A stretch of DNA of 64,000 nucleotides from Anaspis maculata (GCA_949128115.1 OX421963.1:77495635-77559634); one strand, 5' to 3'. Positions 1-12,150 are shown, numbered from the stretch's first letter. Translations and numbers: made by a program. The notes: generated by a model from the sequence alone, not told the origin.

Positions 1-2130
1 AAATGGAAAAGGATAGGCTACTTTTGATATGGCGCCGCCTCCAGCTTCCGCCCCCAAAAGAAAAAAAGTGCAACTTTCAACAATTTTCACTGATTTAGCT
101 AATAATGTTAGGTACCTCAAACATTTAGAAACTCTTGACTCAAAATGTGCAAGAATTTCTTTACCAAACTCTGCCGCTCCGACACGCCGCCCCCAAAGTA
201 AGAGATAAATGGAAAACATAAACCCGAAGACATAGCGATCTAATTCTTTCGCTATATGGATAGCCGACTAAAAATGGAAAAGAATAGACTACTGTTGATT
301 AGTCGCCGCTCCCAGCTCCCGCCCTCAAACAAAAAAATATTGATGAGTGAAAGAATCTTAATTCAAATCTATTTCATTGGCAAGTACCCCATTCTGATAA
401 CAAAATATCACAATGAGTTTCGAATGGAGAAAGTGGTCAAGGAATGGTGTTTCTCCTTCAACCAAATTTCTCTACGTTCACAATATGCCTCTTTGAGAAA
501 ATGCGCTCCTGAGACTCACGCACGTGAAGGCATACTCACTTGTTTGTCCTCATCAGCCGCTTTCCAGGGAGGAGCTAGAATCTCTGAGCTACTTTGAAGT
601 TTGAAATCGCCCTTCTGGTGTCAAGCTTTGCCCCCCTCCCCCTCCATTTGCGCACGCCACCTAAGTAGTCAAGTTCTCATGGAGTGAGTTCTAAAGCGCA
701 TTTTCCGCGAGTGAAATCAATGTGATAGGGTGATAAATATTCAAAACTGAAGAACGTTTTCATCAGTATTATAGGCAGAAATAATGTCGAAGCGTTGAGT
801 GAAAAATTATAAGAGCCGCCACCGGTGACATTTATGACACTAATAATGGCTTTGACAAGACATTCACTTGCTGCTATGACCTACGTGATGAGGTGAGAAC
901 TGCGGGTTTACCCTGAAGAATTTCTCAGAAATGAAGGTCAAACTGACACCAGAACAAATTTCTTCCAGTACTTCATTATTCAAGTTTTATTAGCACAAGT
1001 TTTATTAAAATCGGTTGACTTGTGACAAAGTCAAAATGTGACTGAGTGGGCCACCAAGCTAATACCCGGGACTGCACGTTTGAAAAAAAAAAGCGTATAC
1101 AGGCTGTCTCAAAATTCGCGCCCTCGGAGCCTAGAGAAGTTTACCGAAATGCTGAAGAAGTGTTAGATTTTTTCAATTAGATCTTATATTTATGAAGATA
1201 TGAAGTGACGAGTCCTTCGAGTTCGTTTCAATTCAAAAAGATTGAAGGCAAACTGTTTGGGGCAGATGAATGCGTCAAAATAATCAATCACAATCGTGCT
1301 TGCGTTCGTTCGTCTGTCTATCTTGTCTGTAACCTCCCACGATAATTGCCCGATTGACTTGAAATTTGGTATGCTGACTTAGTTTCATTATCGAATGGGC
1401 GTATCTTGATCGGGATCTGTCGAACAATCTGTCTGAGAAATCAGACATTTCTCAGAGACCAAAAAAAAAACAATCAGAAAATTAAGATTAATACTTAAGG
1501 TAACTTTGGATTGGGTACTCTCGAAATTCAACAATATTTGAAAACCATAATAAAAAACGGAATTTCATGGATGTATCATGAATATTCTAATTTGTTTTTC
1601 TTGGTTTCTGACAAATGTCTCATGTGGGTTAAGGCCTTTTGCCAGTCAAACGTTCATATGTCATTTGAGAGCCGTTGAAAAACTGTATTCAGAACAGTTC
1701 AAAGTATTTCTCCAACTGTCATCTGTCGAAAATTGATAACCATCAAGATTTAAAACTTGATAACTTAAAAGCTACCCGACAGATTGGAATCAAATTCCAC
1801 TGGAAGCAACACAACGAAAGAATACAATTTGGCTCGCAGTCGGAGTTTTAAACTATTTCCCGGTCGGGCGCTACAAATTTTCGAACTTTTTTCTGCCGAT
1901 ACCACTTGGGACGGCCGTTCATCCGGCCTTTAGTCGAGAGGAACGTTTGGTACTGGACCTACCTCACTCAAAATTTTCTACTGGGAATCGACTTCCTCGA
2001 AAAATTCAGACTGACATCGGAAGTTCATTGCATTGAGCGGTAGGTCAATTTTCAAGTGTGACAAGGCTTTGGTTATCCGGCAGTGATTTTTTCAATATCA
2101 AATATTTTATGGAATAGATTTTATGGGTTG
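1..2130. other. Intergenic, no gene recognised; degenerate repeats
   Basis: I see no convincing coding exon here. A block at 1-68 recurs in direct orientation at about 272-337, with shared AAATGGAAAAG start and CGCCGC(C/T)CCAGCT core, so the left edge is a diverged ~270-bp duplication. The stretch around 1290-1430, with CTGTCTATCTTGTCTGTAACC, looks like interspersed-repeat sequence. The short open frames have no recognisable domains. Confidence 0.5.
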
Positions 2131-2150
2131 CATGAGTATGGGAGGGGAGG

Positions 2151-2681
2151 CATGGGTATAATTACTACGTTTCCATGGAGAATTGAAATCGATTTGAAAA
2201 CGGTATCGGGATTGAATACGGAAGTGTTCACATGAGTGGTTCAAACTTGGTATTCAAATCGATTTGAATTCTGTTTACATATCTGTCATGTGAGTCTTAC
2301 CCTAACCTAAAACTATCCCAACCTAACGTATCAAAGAAAGTGCAAGTCCTTTGCAAACTGCAAGTGTGCAGAAGGCAGAAGTGCAGAAAACAGGTGCAAG
2401 TATGAATGCGACCCTCGATGCGACCAGAACAGCGGTTTTACTCATTGCTATGTATCAGTTTCTGTTTGTTGATGTCTCGATCCAATCCGATTGGGTTTCC
2501 ATAAGTATTATTTCGATCCGATCCCGATACGATCCCAGAATTTGCCGAATCGACCTTGAGACTCAAATCGATTTAGATACAGTTCTGCAAGTGTTTACAT
2601 GCAGTTTTCAATCCCGATACCGTTTTCAAATCGATTTCAATTCTCCATGGAAACGTAGTAATTATGAGAGGCATGAATATG
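2151..2681. repeat. Inverted repeat (fold-back), ~85-90-bp arms
   Basis: About 2151-2235 (containing TTCCATGGAGAATTGAAATC) is repeated in reverse complement at about 2590-2681. Both arms carry the ATCGATTT...GGTATCGGGATTGAA block. Roughly 350 bp separate the arms. This is the structure of a non-autonomous DNA transposon or a fold-back element. No coding capacity is seen. Confidence 0.7.
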
Positions 2682-2699
2682 GGCATGGTCAGAGTGCAT

Positions 2700-3096
2700 G
2701 CGTGTTCAACAATGATTGTCCTTGCCGCCTTTTCGAAATTTAGCCCGCAATGGACATGCGCCGCTTCAATGAAATCATTTTGCAATACCGTAGTAACGAA
2801 GTTGATAGACGTCACGTCACACTAACTGATATCAAATTTTAGGTTAACAGTGACGGCTCTGACTGCTGGTAAATCGTGAACAAGCAACCTGACGGAACGG
2901 GAATGGATCAGCCGTCAATGCCGTCACTGTTAACCTCAGATTTTTTATCAGTCAGTGTGACGTGACGTTTATCAATCTCGTTTTTTTATACCAAGGATGT
3001 GACTACGGTATTCCAAATTGATTTCATTGAAGCGGGGCATGCCTGATGCGGGCCAAATTTCGAAAAGGCGGCAAGGACAATCATTGTTGAACACGC
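2700..3096. repeat. Inverted repeat, ~160-175-bp arms with short loop
   Basis: The arm at 2700-2857 (from GCGTGTTCAACAATG to GTTAACAGTGACGGC) pairs with 2920-3096, leaving a ~60-bp spacer. The arms share the GTCACGTCACACT core but have diverged by substitutions and small indels, so this is an old insertion. The distal end abuts the SINE that begins at 3108. Confidence 0.75.
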
Positions 3097-3107
3097 TGTA
3101 TTATTTA

Positions 3108-3305
3108 AATAATAAATAAATGTTTTTCTCTTTATCGGCTTTTTCTTGCCATAGGAGTTTGCCCGTTTATTTATCAGTTTTACAAACTTAGAAAAGTGCA
3201 AATTTTGGACAACACAACATTCAGACTTTTCGCCGGGAATCGAACCCGGGACTTCCGCGTCGCAGGCAGCCACTCGACCGCCTGCGCCACGGGGCCGTCT
3301 GGTAA
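3108..3305 (-). mobile_element. tRNA-derived SINE with 9-bp target-site duplication
   Basis: Read on the minus strand, the head contains both internal pol III promoter boxes: an A box (TGGCGCAGGCGGTCGAGTGGC region near 3273-3293) and a B box, GGTTCGATTCC. The would-be acceptor halves (GGCCCCG and CGAAAAG) do not pair, so this is not a functional tRNA gene. The tail on the minus strand is AT-rich (TTTATTTATTATTT). TATTATTTA is present at both 3099-3107 and 3306-3314, flanking the 198-bp insert as a target-site duplication. Confidence 0.75.
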
Positions 3306-3445
3306 TATTATTTACTCACAACCACTATGGTAATTGATTCATTACATACCTAGTAGGAGGTCGGGAAGTGACCCATTGCCGACCTCCCGAGAAAGTGAAG
3401 AAATGGTAGCTTTTGAAGGAAAATTTCAAAATATGCATCCAACCA

Positions 3446-3776
3446 AACAATAAGTGTGTTAATCAGTATTTCCTGAACCACGTTTCAGCAAAATTAATCG
3501 GTCTATCTGGAAGTTATGACAAAAAGTTAATTTTCAGATCTCAACTTTTGAACGCCTGTAATCCTGCTTCGGGCTCTCTGTGCCCTCAGCAGTAATGATG
3601 TATTTCCCGTCGAGAATATGTATACTATTTTACTCACAACCATGTACTCAGCTTGCAGGATTACAGGCGTTCAAAAGTTGAGATATGAAAATGACCTTTT
3701 TGTCATAACTTCCAGATAGACCGATTAATTTTGCTGAAACGTGGTTCAGGAAATACTCCTTAACACACTTATTGTT
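3446..3776. repeat. Fold-back element, ~121-bp arms
   Basis: The arm 3446-3567 (CAATAAGTGTGTTAA through AACGCCTGTAATCCTGC) is matched in reverse complement by 3655-3776 with few differences. The loop is ~87 bp. The element sits immediately downstream of the first transporter gene. No ORF of note is present. Confidence 0.8.
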
Positions 3777-3834
3777 AGCTAGAAACCAACCTTTAACCGA
3801 ACATCGTAAGTCGCAATAACACATTTCTTCATTA

Positions 3835-3840
3835 TTTAAT
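3835..3840 (-). terminator. Candidate poly(A) signal ATTAAA, transporter copy 1
   Basis: On the minus strand ATTAAA lies about 52 bp past the stop codon of transporter copy 1. It is the common variant of AATAAA. I see no canonical AATAAA closer to the stop. Confidence 0.35.
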
Positions 3841-3891
3841 ACAAATATTACATCGATAGGTATAAAAGATTCCTACAAACTAATGACATTG

Positions 3892-6364
3892 TCATGACTT
3901 TACATTCTCATCGTGTACAGTGACTTGCCCTAAAGCTTGCCCGATGCTCACGTATTCCTTTTCGTTAACAGGCACAAATCTGTGGATGATAGGACTGTAC
4001 ACGGCCTTATTGTACTTCTGTTGGTTTTCTTCCTTCGATATCCAACTGACCAACAGTCCAACCACTACAACCAGCACGGCTCCTATCAAAGCGTACCAGT
4101 AGAACGACAAGCGAAGCAAAAACAACGGTTCGTTGCCTTGAATTTCAGGCACACTCTGTAACATTCGATTCTTCTGCTTCGTTCATCATGTTCAGAATAG
4201 GCCTTACCTTGTAGTGAAATCGGAGAAAATTGAATCAGCGGTCGTGATGTTAGAGAGAGTTGAATATGTGGAATTGTAGGCGTCACAATGCTCAACAGAC
4301 AAAGGCTTGTACTGGTATTTGATTGCACCTTTGAGATAATGGTACTGGAATCCGCCGACCGCCCAACACATGAACGCCAAACCTGTGATCGAACCGTAGA
4401 ACGCACCCTGCAAGTAAATGTTCAACTTACTGTAATCCCAATTTTGCAACTTAGATGTAGGCGGGTAGGTATATAATACTTAAAAACACCTACCTTAGAT
4501 GTGGCAGATGGAAACAGCATGCCTAGAGTGAAAATTCCCAGCATAGGCCCCGTAGTGACTCCAGAAAAGCAACCGGATACTTCAAACACACCTCCCAGTT
4601 TTTCTACAACGAAGACCAGAGCAGTGCAAATAATTCCAGTGATCACGATTGTCGATTTGATTATTTTGTTTGCCGCCGCTTCTGACGATTTCTCTGGCAT
4701 GTATCTCTTGATGAAATCTTCGTAGATTGTACCGCCGAGAGTGTTCAGATGTGCCGACATTGTGCTGTAAATTTCAATTCGTTTCGTTAGGATGTAGCTG
4801 AAGCTGAAGCTGGCTGCATTTCATTGGATATTGTAAAAGGACATAATTATTTTACTTCTCCAATAAAACGCAGTCTAGCGGTTACTTCACCTTGAAGCAG
4901 TGGAGAAGACTCCGGCAACAAAGAGGCCAGGCAGACCAGGGATCTCTCTGGCAACGTCCAGAACGTAGTATGGTAAAATTTGATCGGCTGCCTTGATTTT
5001 GCCTGAAGTGAAAGGGTCGCAGTCTTTGTACTTGGCGTACATGATCAAACCGGTGAAGCAAATCAAACCTTTGGTGATGCTAACGCCTAGGCCAAACAAC
5101 CAGACACATCTGTAATTTTAAAACTTTGATCAAAGCAACATATTCACGCGAAGTACGGCTTATTTCGAGGAATATCGTGACCAACAATGGTTCTTCAATC
5201 ATCGGGGACAGCTCATCAGCTCAATATATCTAAAATCTCGTCTAAAATATATTTAGCAATAGGTTTCCGAAGTAAGCTGTCACTATAAATAAGGCCATGG
5301 GGAATTAATTTACATTTTAGCTTTTTCCAAAGAAGGCACAGCCATGAAACGCTGGATTGCTGTCGGTGAAACTCCAACCATATTAGTCCAGGATATTGTC
5401 AAGCCAATTAAAACTCCCCAGAAAGTCGTCCTGACTGTCGGGTCTGGATCCATACTGGAAAAATCCAACTGTTACAAAATTCTTGAATAGTCATACTAAA
5501 CGTTTACTTGAAAAATTCAATTCTTTGGCCTTGATCTGCCAGGTCCCAAATATTCACAAATCCTCCAGCAGCTTTAATTCCTATGAAAAACACACCAATC
5601 ATCGAAGCTATCGTAACACCGAATTGTAGAGTATCCGTCCATACTACTGCTTTCAATCCTCCCACAGTGGTATAGAAAATGCAAACACCGCAGATTATGG
5701 GTGTGATTTTATGAATCGCTATTCCAGAGACTGTAACATAAACACATTAGCTCCAGGCTCCAGGTATTGGGATACATGATGCAAAATGCTTAAATGGTAG
5801 AATTACCTTGGTTGAAAGCCAAAGCTGGAATGTATATCACAATGGGAATGTACAAAAGACTCGACAGGACATAAATGATCAAAGCTATGGCCCTTATCTT
5901 CTCGTCAAACCGAATGCTCAAGTACTCATAGCTTGAGTTGACCCTCAAGTTGTAAAACACTGGCAAGTATACGTAGACCACGATCAAGCTAACAAGAATC
6001 GCACTCAAAGTACACATCCAGTACTGATTTCTGTACATGTAGATTTCGGCGGGGATTCCCACAAGTGAAATACCTGATAAGTGCCTGGAAAAAAGCCAAT
6101 ATCCTGAATTTATATTAGCTTACAAAACAAAAATGTAGGTATGATTATGAAATAAGAATCTCACCCAGCGGTTAGAGACATCGCAATCGGAAACACTCCC
6201 ATGGCTCTGGATCCCAGTAGATATTCCGATGTGGTAGATTGCTTAGAACCAAAACAGCCAAAGTATATGCCGATCGCGGCGCTGACTCCGAACATCATGT
6301 AGTCCAGCCATGAGAAGGTCAAGATCTGGACCAGCCTGTCTGTAATGATTGCTGAATTTTCCAT
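3892..6364 (-). CDS. Sodium-coupled monocarboxylate-type transporter (SLC5 family), tandem copy 1
   Basis: Eight exons on the minus strand: 6165-6364, 5807-6084, 5508-5730, 5314-5454, 4891-5109, 4494-4764, 4208-4407 and 3892-4153. They sum to 1794 bp, a 597-aa protein. The start is the ATG of MENSAI. The protein has the sodium:solute symporter signature near its N-terminus (TTSEYLLGSRAMGVFPIAMS, exon 1) and many hydrophobic segments. Exon 6 begins with the conserved STMSAHLNTLGGTIYEDFI stretch of SLC5 proteins. Family knowledge suggests Na+-driven uptake of monocarboxylates or related small acids across the plasma membrane. The exact substrate (monocarboxylate, iodide or vitamin) cannot be read from sequence. 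The last exon uses a TTACAGAG acceptor, chosen because it restores the frame shared with the paralogues. Compared with copies 2 and 3 it lacks four residues (TIFF-like) in the first membrane segment. Confidence 0.92.
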
Positions 6365-7493
6365 TTTACCACACAAATGCTCTCAGTTATCCACATTCTT
6401 TTTTTAAAATATAAAAGGTCTTCGGCATTCTCCTGTGGTGACGCCCGTTCAGTGTAGTAGCGTTATAGCTTAAGCCTTTTGTTAAATTTAGACCAGCTCG
6501 GGCGCCTAATCGGTCGGTAACAAAGGAGCAATAAATCACTGTTTTGAACATTTTGAAGCAAGTAGCTACTTTTAAACACGTGTACATAATATCAGCATGC
6601 GTTTATAAATCCTAATATTCCTTAAACAAAGGTGAAGGTAGGTCGTACCATAATATGATAATGATGACGGTAAAATGTACCATCGTGGTCAAAAAAGTTC
6701 GATCGGTTCTTCTTTCCCCTATTTTTGCGAGATCAAATATTTCCAGCTTAAAAAAAATGCGATTTGGCTTTATCTTAGGACTAAAATACGGCCAATTACC
6801 ACAACTGACAAATGCCTCGACAAATGTGATTCAAAGTATATCATTGCCCATCAAGCCTTGCAAATATAAAGTTGAATTATATCATTCGGAATTTTTTAGC
6901 CGCGATAGTACCTACCTACCTACCTACTTAAGCACCTTATAATACGCTACCAATCACTCCAAAACTGATGCAGACTGTTTGTTGAGGAATTTCTTTGCTT
7001 TATTTACATTTGAGTTTCCTTAATGAAACATTTGCTTGGCAAACATGTGACGTAAGAAGGCTGGGTTCTACCTGATAGTTGAGTAAATAGGTAGGCACCT
7101 AACCATTCCCACAAGCACATTGAGTGCAGCAAGCGGCCAATTCCCGCACGTGGTACAGGAATGTTTAAGATCAACAGCGTGTGAATAACAACAATAATTG
7201 ATTCAAAAAAGTTGAAAAGGAAGAAATGGGATGCCACTTTGCATTGAACATCGGATTGAACATTATTGTGTTATACCGTGAAGCAAGAGACTACAATGTA
7301 CCCTTGTAATTTCCCCAGCGCACTGAATGTACTATTGAAGTGTGCTGAGAATAGCTGAAATTATAGTTTTAATCGAAGCCCATCAAAACAGTGAGGATCT
7401 CAAATTGTGGTAAGTCATAAAAACTCATTTCCTCAGTATTTATTACAAATTGTACAGCAATTGAAAAATGACTACGATTAATCAACAAGACTG
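6365..7493. other. Intergenic spacer between transporter copies 1 and 2
   Basis: There is no coding exon here. The spacer should contain the promoter of copy 1: an AT-rich TTTTATATTTT run lies on the minus strand at about 6399-6411, 35-45 bp upstream of the ATG. A short (CTAC)n run occurs at about 6909-6928. The 3' end of copy 2 lies at the right edge. Confidence 0.5.
7439..7444 (-). terminator. Poly(A) signal AATAAA, transporter copy 2
   Basis: AATAAA on the minus strand, about 50 bp beyond the TGA at 7494-7496. Its position and sequence fit the cleavage/polyadenylation signal of this gene. Confidence 0.6.
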
Positions 7494-10180
7494 TCATGAC
7501 TTCGCGCCCCCATCTTCTACAGTCATATCATCTTGCGCGGTGACTTTCTCCAAAGCTTGTCCGATGGTCGCGTACTCCTTTTCCTTGACAGGAACAAGCC
7601 TGTGGACGATGGGACTGTACATAGCTTTGTTGTACTTCTGCCCGTTTTCTTCCTTTGATACCCAACTGACCAACAGTCCAACCACTACCACCATCACCGC
7701 TCCCATCAAAGAGTACCAATAGAAGGACACTCGAAACAAAAAGAACGGGTCGTCTCTTTGTACTTGAGGCACACTAAAATGCTCAATTCTGCTGCTTTGT
7801 TCTCTGACTCAAGACAAGCCTTACCTTGTAGTGAAATCGGAGAAAGCTGATTGAGCAGTCGTGAAGTTGGAGAAAATTGAATAAGTAGAATTTTGGGTGT
7901 GACAATGCTCAACGGACAGAGGCTTGTACTGGTACTTGAGCGTGCCTTTCAGATAGTTGTACTGAAACCCGCCGACCACCCAAGTCATGAACGCCAAAGC
8001 TGCGATCGAACCGTACAACGCACCCTGTAAATAAAATAATAATAATAATAATGAGGTAATAAATGAGTAGTGGTTGACGTATTAGATGTAGTAGAAATAT
8101 GGTGTCCAAAATCTTAGTACAGTCGTCCTCTCGTTTTAAATTTGAGTGCAAAAAATAGCCAACCAACCGGAATGGATAATATTAAACCATTTTCTGCTCG
8201 CTGTCGCACTAGTTCTGCTGTTCGGCATTACTTACAGTTTAAAATTCATTAGCTCTTTACTGTCGCCTCTAATATAAAATGGTTGAGTCAAGGAAAATAC
8301 TTGGTGATGTATCGAAAGTTGACGGTAGATGGAACGTTGTTTAGTCTCATTTTATCGAAATAAACTCACTTTGGACGTAGCTGACGGAAACAACATGCCT
8401 AGAGTGAAAAGTCCCAACAACGGTCCCGTGGTGACACCAGAAAAGCATCCGGAGATCTGAAATACACCTCCCATTCTTTCCACCACAAACACCAAAGCCG
8501 TACAAATGATCCCGACGATCACGACTGTGGATTTGATTATTGTGTTTGCTGTCGCTTCCGAGGCTTCCAATGGCATGTATCTCTTGATGAAATCTTCGTA
8601 GATTGTACCGCCCAGAGTGTTCAGATGTGCCGACATTGTGCTGTGAATTTCATATTGTATTGTATCGCTATATTGTATATTGTATTGTATCGTTTTTACA
8701 TTTTCTAATGGAACGAGCTCAAGCAGTGAGTTTACCTTAAAGCAGTGGAGAATACACCAGAAACAAAGAGGCCAGGTAAGCCGGGGATGTCTCTGGCAAC
8801 GTCCAGGACGTAATACGGTAAGATCTGATCTGCTCTCTTGATTTTGCCTGAAGTAAAAGGGTCACAGTCTTTGTACTTGGCATACATTATCAAACCTGTG
8901 AAGCAAGTCAAAGCTTTGGTGACGATTACGCCTATGCCAAACCACCACACGCATCTGTAATTTACAATGGTTATTGACAAAATTAACATTGGTCACCTTG
9001 TCTGCACCACGCGGCTTGTATTAGTTTGGAATCAAGCACTGTAACGACTTTGATTTTACTGGGTTCCCTTTGGTACTTTCGTTTTGTACTCAGTTCGAAC
9101 CGAACCGTCGCGTCGGTGTAAACGAGCCATATTGGATCAAATTACATTTTTGCTTTGGTTAACGTAGGCACGGCAATGAAACGCTGGACTGCTGTAGGTG
9201 CAACTCCAAGCATTTTAGCCCAGGTGATTGTCATGCCGATTAAAACTCCCCAGAAAGTTGTTCTGACAGTCGGGTCTGGATCCATGCTAGGAAAAAACTG
9301 TTAAAAATTCAAGGATCGTCTTAGGAGTAAAAGTTTACTTGAAAAACTCAATCCTTTGACCCTGATCTGACAGTTCCCATATCCTTTCGAATCCTCCAGC
9401 AGCTTGAACGCCCATGAAAAAGACTCCAATCATCGATGCCAAGGTGACTCCGAATTGCAAAGTGTCCGTCCATACGACTGCTTTCAATCCTCCGATAGTG
9501 GTATAGAAAATGCAAACGCCGCAGATTATAGGTGTGATTTTATATATTGCTATTCCAGAAACTGTAACAAAAATAACGGTATAAGTAAAAGTTTAAATAG
9601 GACACAGAGTTTGAAAAAAATTGAAATGAAAGAACTACCTTGGTTAAAAGCCAAAGCCGGGATGTATATTACTATGGGGATGTACAGAAGACTCGCCAAG
9701 ATATAAATGATCAAAGCTATGATCCTTATCCTCTCATCGAAACGAATATCCAAATACTCATAACTCGAGTTGACACCCAAGTTGTAGAACACTGGCAAGT
9801 ATACGGAGGCCACGATTAAGCTAACCAGAATCGCACTCAAAGAACATATCCAGTATTGAGTTCCATACATGTAGACTTCGGAAGGGATCCCTAAAAGTGT
9901 GATACCTGAGAGATTCCTGGAAAACAATAATCTATCTTTATGAAAACAATCAAAGGAAAAAGTCTCACCCAGCAGTTAAAGACATTGCAATCGGGAACAC
10001 CCCCATGGCTCTGGATCCCAGCAAGTATTCCGAAGTGGTCGATTGTTTGGAACCGAAAAAGCCGAAGTATATGCCGATCAAAGCGCTGATTCCGAACATC
10101 ATGAAAAAAATCGTGTAGTCCAGCCATGAAAATGTCAAGAGCTGGACCAGCCTCTCCGCAATTATCGTTGAATTTTCCAT
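7494..10180 (-). CDS. Sodium-coupled monocarboxylate-type transporter (SLC5 family), tandem copy 2
   Basis: Eight exons: 9969-10180, 9639-9916, 9339-9561, 9146-9286, 8736-8954, 8370-8640, 7825-8024 and 7494-7773. Total is 1824 bp, 607 aa, full length for SLC5 members. All splice sites are GT-AG and the intron phases match copies 1 and 3. The start is MENSTIIAERL, and the TTSEYLLGSRAM signature follows at about residues 48-59. Exon 6 has the STMSAHLNTLGG stretch. The C-terminal exon holds the final membrane span followed by a hydrophilic tail. Likely a plasma-membrane Na+-coupled uptake carrier; substrate unknown. The reading frame is intact, so this copy is probably functional. A TATATAAAAA box lies just upstream. 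Confidence 0.93.
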
Positions 10181-10633
10181 TTTACAATACAAATGCTCTA
10201 TTGAGCGCATTTGTTTTTATATAAAAAAAGATACACTACGAATAGTGACGGCTGTGTTATTATCTGTGAGATTTAGATAATAACTTAGGTCTTTCGTTTA
10301 ATTAAGATCTGCATAGGTAAGTAAATATCCTCCAAGTGCAATTTTTCATTTATCAAATACGACCTGTCATACCTACCTACGTAAATTCCACCACATGTCA
10401 CCGATCATTCTGGATCTGATATAAGCTATTTGGAGAGAAACATTTTTTAGTCTATTTTTGCTTTCGGGTCTCTTTAACGAAATGCAAACGTGTGACGTGA
10501 AAAATAATCGTCTTGTACCTACTCTGTTGATAACATTGTTGATATAAAAACTTTGAAACTTTCGTCATGTTTAGTTTGAGACAAAAAACCGAGATTGACG
10601 CAGCCGTAAGCGTAACGTAACGTATATGAGTAT
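10181..10633. other. Spacer upstream of transporter copy 2
   Basis: This stretch is the putative promoter region of copy 2 followed by AT-rich sequence. I see no exon or RNA gene in it. Confidence 0.45.
10214..10223 (-). promoter_or_regulatory. Candidate TATA box, transporter copy 2
   Basis: TATATAAAAA on the minus strand, about 34-43 bp upstream of the MENST start codon. If used, the 5' UTR would be very short. Copy 3 has a similar box at the same relative place, which supports it. Confidence 0.4.
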
Positions 10634-12150
10634 ACAGGGTGGTGAAAATTTCGATGCTCACCATTGGTATCTTCGAAACGGTAAAAGATACGAGGTCAGT
10701 TAAATTAGAAAAAAGTTGCGCATTTTTGTGGGGATTGCGAATCTGAAAAGAGACATCGAATATTTTGATTGGTTCCCGATTTATCACGAAAAAACTGAAA
10801 ATTCTGATTTCACAAATTATTTTTTATCTTTCCAACCATTCAAGCTATTTTGATCAAACTTAGTAGTTTTAGGTTTTTGACCACTCCGAGTCGAATAACG
10901 TTGGCAGAAATTTTTCAGGCCTTCTAGATTTCAAATTATGATAGTCAACTTTTCTTTTTCTTATGGCCGCCATATTGTATTTTTGCACTAATAGATAGAG
11001 AAAAAAATTATCTTTCCGAATTATAACTAAACATATTCTTTTCATAACATTTTTAGCGTCAAATTCCGAAATTTTTGTAAATTATTGACAAAATCGGGAA
11101 TGCTTTGGAAAACAATTGAATATTATCAATAGCAACAATAAAAAGTGACAGATTGTGTGCAATTGACGTATCTAACTTCTTATGGCGGCTTTACAGAACT
11201 TCGGTTCTCGCCGGCGACAGTCGCCCACTCCACTGTAGTTGAATAATTTGAACGACACGACGACAGAAACTCGTGTCGCGAAAATAATGGGGGGAGGTAG
11301 GGAAGTACAGGCAGATCGGATCCTATTGGCCAGCGACACTGTCGCCGGCGACAAACGAAGTTCTGTAAAGCCGCCATTAATCGTGTTTTGTGCTTGTTTG
11401 TACCGAGAGTTATGAGTCAAGGGTGCCTGTGAATTCAAAAACGTCTGTCGAAACTAGGGTAATCCTTACTCCTTTTGTATTGAATTTGTAAAACTTTAAC
11501 AAGAACGATGCTAGTTCCGACAGACGTTTTTAAACTAACAGACACTCTTGACCCATTTAATTTATGAACTCTCGGTACAAACAAGCACAAAACACGATTA
11601 AGAAGTTAGATACGTCAATTGCACACCATCTGTCATTTTTTTGTTGTTACTATAGACAATATTTCAATTGTTTTTCAAAGCATTCCCGATTTTGTCAATA
11701 ATTTACGAAAAAATCGAAATTTGACGCTAAAAATGTCATAAAAAGAACATGTTGGGTACTAATTCGGAAAACTAATTTTTTTCTCTATCTATTAGTGCAA
11801 AAATCCAATATGGCGGCCATAAGAAAAAGAAAAGTTGACTATCATAATTTGAAATCTAGAAGGCCTGAAAAATTTCTGTCAACGTTATTCGACTCGGAGT
11901 GGTCAAAAACCTAAAACTACTAAGTTTGATCAAAATAGCTTGAATGGTTGGAAAGATAAAAAATAATTTCTGAAATCAGAGTTTTCAGTTTTTTCGTGAT
12001 AAATCGGGAACCAATCAAAATATTCAAAGCCTTTTTTCAGATTCGCAATCCCCACAAAAATGCGCAACTTTTTTCTAATTTAACCGACCTCGTATCTCTT
12101 ACCGTTTCCAAGATACCAATGGTGAGCATCGAAATTTTCACCACCCTGTA
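10634..12150. mobile_element. 1.5-kb fold-back (snap-back) DNA element
   Basis: The left arm starts ACAGGGTGGTGAAAATTTCG at 10634. The right arm ends with its complement, CGAAATTTTCACCACCCTGT, at about 12149. The arms (about 10634-11180 and 11600-12149) are inverted copies over roughly 550 bp, sharing blocks such as TTGATCAAACTTAGTAGTTT and TATGGCCGCCATATTG. A second pairing zone lies at about 11380-11460 with 11520-11610. The termini belong to the CACCCTGT end-motif group seen across the window. No transposase frame is present, so it is non-autonomous. A separate MITE is nested in the left arm. Confidence 0.85.
11183..11376. mobile_element. Nested MITE, PIF/Harbinger-like (TTA target duplication)
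   Basis: A 194-bp insert with ~40-bp terminal inverted repeats starting TGGCGGCTTTACAGAACTTC, flanked by TTA at 11180-11182 and 11377-11379. The sister arm of the surrounding fold-back element shows the empty site (CTTCTTAATCG read on that strand), which proves a clean 3-bp duplication. A 3-bp TWA duplication is typical of PIF/Harbinger elements. No coding capacity. Confidence 0.85.

Noticed and set aside
3232..3298. Functional tRNA gene on the minus strand
   Set aside because: Good A and B boxes but no acceptor-stem pairing, an AT-rich tail and a target duplication around a larger unit. A SINE is the better explanation.
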